A stretch of 9,439 bases of DNA. Source: JBDTNL01 sp039933785. Lineage in GTDB: Bacteria > Acidobacteriota > Thermoanaerobaculia > Multivoradales > JAGPDF01. This document shows positions 1 to 5,774 of the stretch, piece by piece. The stretch's first letter is position 1; the number at the start of each line of letters is the position of its first letter. The notes beneath the pieces were generated by a model. It worked only from the letters and a program-made list of their open reading frames with translations. It was not told the DNA's origin and did not search any database. The position numbers and the translations under genes are program-made. Location: assembly GCA_039933785.1 (NCBI GenBank), contig JBDTNL010000110.1, forward strand, positions 1 to 9,439. The letters run 5' to 3'.

Positions 1-1332
1 ACGGTGCTGGGCGAGACCTTCAAGGAAACCCTGTGGTGCGAAGTCGCGCAGCATTTGGGAGGCGGCCGCGTTCGCGCCGTGTCGTTGGGTTCGACCGACG
101 GCCTGCGCCGCGGCGCCGAGATCCTCGACACCGGTTCGCCGGTGCAGGTGCCGGTGGGTGAAGAGACCCTGGGCCGGGTATTCAACCTGGTGGGCGAGCC
201 CATCGACGACCGCGGCCCGGTGAAGACCGGCGAGCGTCGCCCGATTCACCGCCTGCCTCCCGAGATGCACGAGCTGTCCTCGAAGACCGAGATGTTCGAG
301 ACCGGCATCAAGGTCATCGACCTCCTCTGTCCTCTGGTCCGCGGCGGCAAGGCTGGCCTCTTCGGCGGCGCCGGCGTCGGCAAGACGGTGATCATTCAGG
401 AGCTCATTGCTCGGCTCGCCCGCTTCCACTCCGGCTACTCGTGCTTCGCCGGCGTCGGCGAGCGCACCCGCGAGGGCAACGACCTTTGGCTCGAAATGCA
501 GGAAGCGAAGATCGGCGACACCGGCAAGTCGGTCATCGACCAGACCGTGATGGTCTTCGGTCAGATGAACGAGCCGCCCGGCGCGCGCCTGCGCGTGGCG
601 CTCTCGGCGCTCACCATGGCCGAGTACTTCCGCGACCAGACCGGCGCCGACACCCTGCTCTTCATCGATAACATTTTCCGCTTCACGCAGGCAGGCTCCG
701 AAGTGTCGGCGCTCCTTGGCCGTATGCCGAGCGCCGTCGGTTACCAGCCGACGCTCGCGACCGAGATGGGCGAGCTCCAGGAGCGCATCACCTCGACCAC
801 GCGAGGGGCTGTCACCTCGATTCAGGCGATTTACGTGCCGGCCGACGACTACACCGACCCCGCACCGGCGAACGCCTTCACCCACCTCGATTCGACGGTG
901 AACCTCGAGCGTTCGATTGCCGAGAAGGGCATCTACCCGGCCGTCGATCCGCTCGCCTCCTCGAGCCGCATCGTCTCGCCCGAGATCGTCGGCGAGCGCC
1001 ACTACAAGGTGGCGCGGCGGGTGCAGCAGATCTTGCAGCGCTACAAGGACCTGCAGGACATCATCGCGATTCTCGGCATCGACGAACTGTCGGAAGACGA
1101 CAAGATCATCGTCCGCCGGGCGCGCAAGATCGAGCGCTTCTTGTCGCAGCCGTTCTTCGTCGCCGAGCAGTTCACCGGCTTCCCCGGCATTTACGTCAAG
1201 CGCGACGACATGATCCGTTCGTTCGAAGAGCTCTGCGACGGCAAGTGGGACCACCTGCCTGACCAGGCGTTCATGTATGTCGGCTCGGTCGAGGACGCGG
1301 CGGCCGCCGCCGAGCGTCTGGCCAAGTCCTGA
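1..1332 (+). CDS. atpD: F1F0 ATP synthase subunit beta (5' end outside window)
   Basis: Catalytic beta subunit of the F1 sector, which makes ATP from ADP and phosphate using rotation driven by the ion gradient. It acts on the cytoplasmic face of the membrane. The frame is open to the left edge, and the first visible residues already match the N-terminal beta-barrel domain after its usual beginning. The true start therefore lies upstream, with roughly 30-40 residues missing; the GTG at position 4 is an internal codon. Counting from that codon, the P-loop GGAGVGKT is residues 121-128, the catalytic glutamate in GVGERTREGND is residue 153, the Walker B aspartate in LLFID is residue 222, and the DELSEDD loop is residues 360-366. 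All key catalytic residues are present. The C-terminus is the expected helical domain. atpC follows after 10 nt, the common order at the end of atp operons. Identification is essentially certain. Confidence 0.98.
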   Translation, partial: TVLGETFKETLWCEVAQHLGGGRVRAVSLGSTDGLRRGAEILDTGSPVQVPVGEETLGRVFNLVGEPIDDRGPVKTGERRPIHRLPPEMHELSSKTEMFETGIKVIDLLCPLVRGGKAGLFGGAGVGKTVIIQELIARLARFHSGYSCFAGVGERTREGNDLWLEMQEAKIGDTGKSVIDQTVMVFGQMNEPPGARLRVALSALTMAEYFRDQTGADTLLFIDNIFRFTQAGSEVSALLGRMPSAVGYQPTLATEMGELQERITSTTRGAVTSIQAIYVPADDYTDPAPANAFTHLDSTVNLERSIAEKGIYPAVDPLASSSRIVSPEIVGERHYKVARRVQQILQRYKDLQDIIAILGIDELSEDDKIIVRRARKIERFLSQPFFVAEQFTGFPGIYVKRDDMIRSFEELCDGKWDHLPDQAFMYVGSVEDAAAAAERLAKS

Positions 1333-1342
1333 GGCTCGGAGC

Positions 1343-1741
1343 ATGGCGAAGAGCGATACGTTCCATTGCTCGGTGGTGACACCGGAACGCGCGGTGCTCG
1401 AGGCGACGGCAAGCTTCGTGGCCTTGCCGGCGTTCGACGGTGAGCTCGGCGTGCTCGCCCATCGCGCGCCGCTCCTTGCCAAGCTCGGCGCCGGGAAGCT
1501 CCGCGTCGAAGGACCGGAGGGCAAGCGGGAGTTCTTCATCGCCGGCGGCTTCGCGCAGATCGTGGGAGACAAGTTGACGGTACTGACCGAGGAATGCCGT
1601 CAGTTGGCAGATCTCGATCACGCGGCGGCGAAGCGCGATCTGCAAGCCGCTCTCGCCTTGTCGGCCCGTGGTGAAGTCGGGGGCGCGCTCCGCGAGCGCG
1701 CGCTGGTGCGGGCGCGAGCGCAGCTTCGTCTAGCCTCGTAA
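1343..1741 (+). CDS. atpC: F1F0 ATP synthase subunit epsilon
   Basis: Epsilon subunit of the F1 central stalk, which couples the gamma rotor to the c-ring and in many bacteria restrains ATP hydrolysis. The product is 132 residues, a normal length. Residues 4-85 form the N-terminal beta-sandwich with the family segment GELGVLAHRAPLL (33-45), a variant of the more usual G-x-x-G-I-L-P-G-H-x-P-L-L. Residues 87-130 form the two-helix C-terminal domain, rich in Ala, Arg and Leu. The frame is open further upstream into atpD, but the ATG at 1343 is preferred: it has a GAGG at 1331-1334, overlapping the atpD stop, with an 8-nt spacer, and it gives the standard N-terminus. The gene is 10 nt after atpD and surely cotranscribed. 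It is the last gene of the atp operon here. Confidence 0.96.
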   Translation: MAKSDTFHCSVVTPERAVLEATASFVALPAFDGELGVLAHRAPLLAKLGAGKLRVEGPEGKREFFIAGGFAQIVGDKLTVLTEECRQLADLDHAAAKRDLQAALALSARGEVGGALRERALVRARAQLRLAS

Positions 1742-1757
1742 CCGACGCCGACTCAGT

Positions 1758-1786
1758 GGTGCCCGCGCCGCTTTGGCCGGAGCACC
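1758..1786 (+). terminator. Terminator-like GC-rich hairpin after atpC
   Basis: Sixteen nucleotides after the atpC stop, GGTGC (1758-1762) can pair with GCACC (1782-1786). An inner stem of 1763-1765 and 1767-1769 pairs with 1775-1780, with single-base bulges at C1766 and A1781 and a GCTTT loop. The position suits transcript ending after the atp operon. There is no T-run behind it, so it is not a textbook intrinsic terminator; it could instead stabilise the 3' end or be incidental in GC-rich DNA. Confidence 0.35.
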
Positions 1787-1860
1787 CGCCCGGACTCGGT
1801 TGCCCAGTGCTCGACGCGTCGGGATTGTCGCGCAGAAACCTCCTGACTGGCACCTTCCTC

Positions 1861-1876
1861 TGGCATGTCCGATGCA
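1861..1876 (+). promoter_or_regulatory. Sigma-54 (RpoN)-like -24/-12 promoter element
   Basis: TGGCATG (1861-1867), four bases, then ATGCA (1872-1876) matches the RpoN consensus TGGCACG-N4-TTGCW at 10 of 12 specified positions. The invariant GG (1862-1863) and GC (1874-1875) are at the required 10-nt separation. Transcription would begin near 1885-1888, about 45 nt before the start codon of the exported protein and at the foot of a stem-loop. I saw no convincing sigma-70 -35/-10 pair in the same gap. Supported only by motif match; no enhancer site was identified. Confidence 0.35.
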
Positions 1877-1888
1877 ACTCCTCTAGTA

Positions 1889-1913
1889 GTCGAGCGGAAT
1901 GACTCCGCCCGAC
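1889..1913 (+). promoter_or_regulatory. Leader stem-loop just upstream of the ribosome binding site
   Basis: GTCG (1889-1892) pairs with CGAC (1910-1913), and GCGGA (1894-1898) pairs with TCCGC (1904-1908), with one A-C mismatch and an ATGAC loop. The hairpin ends four bases before the GAGGAG ribosome binding site (1917-1922) of the exported protein gene, and would lie at the very 5' end of a transcript started from the adjacent -24/-12 element. It could protect the mRNA 5' end or tune translation; the function is inferred. Confidence 0.4.
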
Positions 1914-1930
1914 GATGAGGAGCCCTTGCC

Positions 1931-2326
1931 ATGCGTACCACTGCTTCGATCCTGGCCCTAGCCCTGCTTTCCACTGGCGCCGTCTTCGCTGCCGATGCCG
2001 CTGCCCCGGCCGCCAAGCCCGCCGCCACTCCAGCCCCCGCCAAGACGTCCACCATGACGGCTGCCGCGCCCGCCGCTGCGAAGCCGGCGCACACCATGGA
2101 GACCGCTTCGGGTGAAGTGACGGCGATCGACGCCGCCAAGAAGACCCTGACCATCAAGGAAGCCTCGGGCGACGCGACCTTCTCCTGGACGACCGCCACG
2201 CACGTGATGACCGCCGATGGCAAGGCAGGCCACGAGGCCGACATCAAGGTGGGCGAGCACGTCTCGATCAGCTACGGCAAGCATGGCGCCTCCATGGTTG
2301 CCAAGAGCGTCAAGATCTCCAAGTAA
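1931..2326 (+). CDS. Small exported protein with a DUF5666-like C-terminal beta domain
   Basis: A 131-residue protein of unknown function. Residues 1-20 are a clear Sec signal peptide: M-R-T-T, a hydrophobic core, and a probable cut after V-F-A (20/21). Residues 21-57 are a low-complexity Ala/Pro/Lys linker, suggesting a spacer that holds the domain away from the membrane or wall. Residues 58-131 read as an all-beta domain beginning SGEVTAIDAAKKTLTIKEASG, continuing with a threonine-rich strand and ending in KVGEHVSISY and VAKSVKI. That pattern resembles the small OB-like domains annotated as DUF5666 and similar periplasmic proteins; this is from memory of the family's look, not a search. Three histidines and three methionines in the mature protein leave metal binding open but unproven. 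The start is well supported: GAGGAG at 1917-1922 with an 8-nt spacer to ATG. It appears monocistronic, between two hairpins. Confidence 0.88.
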   Translation: MRTTASILALALLSTGAVFAADAAAPAAKPAATPAPAKTSTMTAAAPAAAKPAHTMETASGEVTAIDAAKKTLTIKEASGDATFSWTTATHVMTADGKAGHEADIKVGEHVSISYGKHGASMVAKSVKISK

Positions 2327-2342
2327 CACTGCAGGCTTCTCT

Positions 2343-2385
2343 GCGGTTCCGGCGTGAGGGAGTTCTCCCTCCGCCGGGACACCGC
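2343..2385 (+). terminator. Strong inverted repeat, probable transcription end of the exported protein gene
   Basis: The core stem pairs 2346-2354 with 2372-2380 (one G-T wobble) and 2356-2361 with 2366-2371, with a single bulged T at 2355 and a GTTC loop: about 15 base pairs. An alternative lower stem pairs GCGGT (2343-2347) with ACCGC (2381-2385). It begins about 20 nt after the stop codon at 2324-2326, the usual place for a terminator. No T-run follows on either strand, so intrinsic termination is not proved. It could work in either direction, act as an mRNA stabiliser, or sit in the leader of the membrane protein gene. Confidence 0.5.
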
Positions 2386-2426
2386 GACTCGGATGCAGAC
2401 CGCGGCCCTCGCGATAGGCTCGGCTT

Positions 2427-2430
2427 GGAG
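2427..2430 (+). promoter_or_regulatory. Ribosome binding site that decides the start of the membrane protein
   Basis: GGAG at 2427-2430 stands 7 nt before the GTG at 2438. The upstream in-frame candidates (GTG at 2354, ATG at 2393) lie in or just after the long inverted repeat and have no comparable site. The GGAG sits in the loop of a possible small hairpin, CTCGG (2419-2423) with CCGAG (2434-2438), whose 3' arm reaches the first base of the start codon. Confidence 0.5.
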
Positions 2431-2437
2431 CTACCGA

Positions 2438-3031
2438 GTGTCCGAATACGATCCCGTCCTGTCGACCCCTCCCGCGCGCTTCGCTCGTGATCGCGAACAG
2501 GTCGAGACGCTATTCGAGCGCGCCGCCGGACCGTACTTGCGTTCCCCCTGGGGATGGTTCGCTTGGAGCCTGGCGCTGCCCGCGGCTTCGTTGTCGACAG
2601 GAGCGATGTACTCGCGTCGCGGCGCATCGGGTGTCTTGTTGCTCTGGTCGTTAACCATCCTGCTCGCGGGTCTGGTCGAAGCCGCGCCGCACCTGCGACT
2701 GCGCAAAGAGGGAGTGTCGCCGCTCGCCACCTGGGCCCTGCGCGGCCAGGCCAACCTCTCGGCGGTCGGTGTCGCGCTCTCGGCGCTGCTGCTCTGGCTC
2801 GGAGAACCTGGGGCGCTTCCAGGCCTGTGGCTCCTGCTGCTCGGCCACTCCTTCTTCCTGCTCGGCGGCCTCGCCTTCCGGCCGCTTCGCGCCTGTGGCC
2901 TGCTCTATCAGGCCGCCGGCCTGCTGGCCCTGTGGCCGCGGATGGATTCCATGTGGGTGCTCGCCGGCGCGACCTTCCTGGGGAACTTCGGGATCGGCTG
3001 GCGGGTCCTGCGGGGGTCTCAGACCGACTGA
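2438..3031 (+). CDS. Multi-pass membrane protein of unknown function
   Basis: I do not recognise this family. From the GTG at 2438 the product is 197 residues. A hydrophilic N-terminus (about 1-34, with RFARDREQVETLFERAAG) is followed by about six hydrophobic stretches near residues 38-56, 63-83, 105-122, 128-147, 152-165 and 172-188, many rich in Leu, Ala and Gly. Short basic loops such as HLRLRK after the second stretch should be cytoplasmic. No catalytic motif is visible. The frame is open back to 2354 (225 residues), but the added segment is not membrane-like and includes part of an inverted repeat. The GTG has a well-spaced GGAG, so I prefer it; the ATG at 2393 is the next choice. The 3' end overlaps the convergent RDD gene by 13 bp. 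That the frame is real is supported by its length and coherent hydrophobic pattern. Confidence 0.75.
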   Translation: MSEYDPVLSTPPARFARDREQVETLFERAAGPYLRSPWGWFAWSLALPAASLSTGAMYSRRGASGVLLLWSLTILLAGLVEAAPHLRLRKEGVSPLATWALRGQANLSAVGVALSALLLWLGEPGALPGLWLLLLGHSFFLLGGLAFRPLRACGLLYQAAGLLALWPRMDSMWVLAGATFLGNFGIGWRVLRGSQTD

Positions 3032-3657
3032 GTGGCGAAGGTGCTGGCGCCGCTCAGGCGATCGCAGAGCGAGCGGCCACCGGGGGCCAAAAGCGTCGGC
3101 AGGCCGGCCAGTAGCAGTGTGAGCAGGCTTCCGATCCACTGCCGAGTACTCTGACCGAAGCTCAAAGGCTCACCGTCGGTGCTGCGCGAGACGATGCCGG
3201 CCCACGACATGCCCGGAGTCTGACCCCAGAAGGCGAGCGGAATCACGGTGTAGAGCAGAGAAAACAAGAGCAGCGCGATACCCGTTGCGCCGAGCGCAGC
3301 CGGCCGCAACTCGACGCCGAGGTATCGAGCGCCAGCCAGCATCAAGACATAGACCGCGGCGTGGAGAGCGAGATCGCCGAGACCCGCCAGTAGACGGCGT
3401 CCGAGGCCCGCTGAATGATCCGCCCGGGCACCGGGTGCGACCGCCGGGACGGCGCGGAGGTGTCGAGACTGCGGGATCGGCGACCCGTCTGCCGGTGCAT
3501 CGGGCGCCGTGGAAGCGCGCGCCCCGGCGAGCTTCGGCAGCGCCTGATGTTCGGTCTTAATCGGACGCCCGCGACGCGATGCTGCAGTGTTTGTCTCGAG
3601 CGGCAGGTCGAACAGTCCGGGCTCGTCGGCGCCGTGATCCTGTCGGCTCATCGGCAT
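3019..3657 (-). CDS. RDD family membrane protein
   Basis: A 212-residue integral membrane protein of the RDD family, a broad group of mostly uncharacterised proteins, a few linked to ion or solute transport. Residues 1-85 form a polar, Pro/Ala-rich, probably disordered cytoplasmic tail with a short GLFDLPLE segment (14-21). The RDD core then follows: R88 and D95 at the start of the first membrane segment (about 89-112), a second segment (about 121-143), the diagnostic GQTPGM (145-150), a third segment (about 174-192), and the closing aspartate in CDRLSGAS (D199). The gene begins 5 nt after the TPR gene stop and is the last in its operon. Two ATGs compete: 3657 has its GAGG only 3 nt away, while the ATG at 3651 (third residue) has a better 9-nt spacer, so the protein may be two residues shorter. 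The substrate is unknown. Confidence 0.9.
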   Translation of the reverse strand: MPMSRQDHGADEPGLFDLPLETNTAASRRGRPIKTEHQALPKLAGARASTAPDAPADGSPIPQSRHLRAVPAVAPGARADHSAGLGRRLLAGLGDLALHAAVYVLMLAGARYLGVELRPAALGATGIALLLFSLLYTVIPLAFWGQTPGMSWAGIVSRSTDGEPLSFGQSTRQWIGSLLTLLLAGLPTLLAPGGRSLCDRLSGASTFATQSV

Positions 3658-3662
3658 TCGCC

Positions 3663-5774
3663 TCAGCGTGCGGCCAAGTACTTGACGAAGATGCGGTACT
3701 GAAGGTCCTGCGCCCGATTCTGGTAACCGTTCGAGAATCGCGCCAACCGCATCAACCCCGGGTCGCTCGGGTCGAGCCCCAAGCCTTCCTTGAACTTCCC
3801 TACGGCGTCGGCCGGTGCCTCGCGCTGCAGGTCCTTGATGCCCAGGTTGTAGTACGAGTCCACCATCAGCCGCACGACGTCGCGGTTGTTCTTGTCGAGC
3901 TCATGCAGCCGCCACAAATCGCGCAGTGCAATCTCATACTCGCCTTGCGACATGAAGGTAATCTCTTTTTCCAGCGCCTCGGTCTGCTTGTGTGCGTCCT
4001 CGCGCAGCTCGGACTCCGTACCATCCAGCGGCGCGATCGCCCCGGCCTCGTCGAAGAGAGGCAGGGCCCGGAGGTACAGCCGCTCAGCATAGGCGGCGCG
4101 CGCTTGCGTAAGTAGACCTTCTCGCTTGGCCTGGACCTCTGCATTCACTGGCGGCTTGGCGGGCTGCTCTGCCGCCTGCCACTGCGTGATCAGCGCCTGC
4201 GCCTTCTCGTACAAAAGGTCGTCGGGCTGGAGTCGGCGCAACTGCGCCACCGCAACCGCGGTCTTCCCCTGGTCGTGGAGGACCGTGGCACGCGCGATCG
4301 GATCCTGCTGCGCAGTCGTCGGGGTCGCCGGGGGCTTGGAGTTCGGGAAGAACCGGTCGCGGTGCGAGAACAGGTACCAACCAGCGGCCAGGGCGACCAG
4401 CAGCACCGCGCCGCCCACCATTGCGAAGGGCCGGCGGGTCGGCGCCTTGCTCGCCCCGGGCTCAGGAGCCGCGGATTTCTTCGGGGCCGACTTGGGAGCC
4501 GCGCCGGGCTCCGGCGGCACCAGGATCTCTTCCTTGAGTACCGCGGGTTCCACCGCCGCGGCCTTGATCGGAGGCTTAACGGCTCCGCTCGGGCGCACCG
4601 CGCCCCGCACCCTACCGGCCTCGATCTGCTCGAGATACTCGCGCGCCGCCAAGTGATTGGGTTGCTGAGCCAGGACGCGCTCGAAGATCGCCTTGGCCCC
4701 TTCCGCGTCGGCCGCCTCGTACTTGGAGGCGCCTTCGTGGAACAGCTCCTCGAGCTGGCGCTCGGACTCGGCCTTGAGCTTGCGAGCCTGCTCGATGCGG
4801 CGCGCTGCCTCGCCGTGGTCGATATCGATGAGGAAGATGCGCGACCAGGCGTCGATCGCGAGCTGGTACTCGCCGCGATCCAGGGCAGTCTGTCCTTCGT
4901 CGAGCAGCTCGGCGATGCGACTGTCGCCCTCGTTGACGCGTGCCGGCGGCGCGCCGCCTAGCGCCGGCATGGGCTCGGCCTCTTCGAGCGAAAAGCCCGC
5001 ATGGCTGGCCGCGGCCGGCTCGGAGAACTCGGCGAAGCTCATCTCGTCCGGGAGAGCCTCCAGCCCGAGGTCCGTCGGCAGCTCGCCGAGCGGCGAAAGC
5101 TCTGCGGGGATATCCGCGGTGTCGTCCTCGAGCGTGGCGGCCGGGGCCTGCATTTCAGCGATCTCGGGGTGTTCCGGATCGAGCGAAGAAGCTTTTTGCA
5201 ACAACTTGTCGGCCTCGGCTCGGTCTCCCTTGGCGATCGCCTGACGGGCGCCGTCCAGGAACCTCCGGATGTAGGGCTCAGCCTCGGCGTGCGCCTGTGC
5301 GGCTTCGGCGAGCTCGCGCAGAGCCGGGTCACCGGCAATGAGCGTGCTTTGCTGCGTGGCCAGAGCCACCACGCCGGCGAAGTCTCGCTTGTCGAAGGCG
5401 CGCTGCAGGGCGTCGCGCACCGCTGCGGGATCAACGACCGGCTGAACTGGAGCGGGTGCCGCGGGCGGCGCCGGGGGAGGCATTCGAATGGCCGGCATCT
5501 GCACCGTGCCGAAGCCCGTCGGCTGCGCAGGCGGCGCGGCGGAGGCCGCTGGCAGGCGCAAATCCTCGACCTCGACGCTGCCGCTGCTGACGCTCAGGCG
5601 CTCGTGCAACAACCGCGCAGGTTGAAACAGCGGGTCCATGCGAAGGATGAAATCGCATCCGAGCAGGGCCTCTTGGATGCCTCCGCGGGCCGCCAAATCG
5701 ATGGTCTGCGTGAAGGTTCGGAGGAGACGCTCCTTGGTCTCCTCGCCGAGCGCCTCGTTGCCGGGATAGTTCAT
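3663..5774 (-). CDS. TPR-repeat protein with a single membrane segment
   Basis: A 703-residue protein of unknown specific role, built from helical TPR-type repeats on both sides of one membrane span. Residues 1-60 are a helical, TPR-like start; 75-115 a Pro/Ala linker; 117-208 a helical block ending in a typical TPR phrase (KLLQKASSLDPEHPEI); 210-280 an acidic disordered stretch; 283-386 further TPRs (GEYQLAIDAWSRIFLID, then AKAIFERVLAQQPNHLAA); and 390-448 a Lys/Pro/Ala linker. The membrane segment is F450 to about F469. Residues 490-700 carry more TPRs (AVGKFKEGLGLDPSDPGL). The basic linker before the span suggests an N-in, C-out topology, though basic residues also follow it. The ATG overlaps the aspartate kinase stop (ATGA) and has no ribosome binding site, implying translational coupling. 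The frame stays open 353 codons further upstream, but that part is Arg/Pro-rich shadow of the kinase gene. TPRs suggest a scaffold for a protein complex; the partner is unknown. Confidence 0.9.
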   Translation of the reverse strand: MNYPGNEALGEETKERLLRTFTQTIDLAARGGIQEALLGCDFILRMDPLFQPARLLHERLSVSSGSVEVEDLRLPAASAAPPAQPTGFGTVQMPAIRMPPPAPPAAPAPVQPVVDPAAVRDALQRAFDKRDFAGVVALATQQSTLIAGDPALRELAEAAQAHAEAEPYIRRFLDGARQAIAKGDRAEADKLLQKASSLDPEHPEIAEMQAPAATLEDDTADIPAELSPLGELPTDLGLEALPDEMSFAEFSEPAAASHAGFSLEEAEPMPALGGAPPARVNEGDSRIAELLDEGQTALDRGEYQLAIDAWSRIFLIDIDHGEAARRIEQARKLKAESERQLEELFHEGASKYEAADAEGAKAIFERVLAQQPNHLAAREYLEQIEAGRVRGAVRPSGAVKPPIKAAAVEPAVLKEEILVPPEPGAAPKSAPKKSAAPEPGASKAPTRRPFAMVGGAVLLVALAAGWYLFSHRDRFFPNSKPPATPTTAQQDPIARATVLHDQGKTAVAVAQLRRLQPDDLLYEKAQALITQWQAAEQPAKPPVNAEVQAKREGLLTQARAAYAERLYLRALPLFDEAGAIAPLDGTESELREDAHKQTEALEKEITFMSQGEYEIALRDLWRLHELDKNNRDVVRLMVDSYYNLGIKDLQREAPADAVGKFKEGLGLDPSDPGLMRLARFSNGYQNRAQDLQYRIFVKYLAAR

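Noticed and set aside
4..6. GTG at position 4 as the atpD start
   Set aside because: The sequence right after it matches the interior of the beta-barrel domain, so the gene is cut by the window edge.
1742..1930. Sigma-70 promoter or small RNA gene in the gap after atpC
   Set aside because: No -35/-10 pair with acceptable spacing and no RNA-like structure beyond the two hairpins described.
1753..2329. Minus-strand open frames opposite the small exported protein
   Set aside because: The plus-strand frame has a strong ribosome binding site, a signal peptide and a coherent domain; the opposite frames do not.
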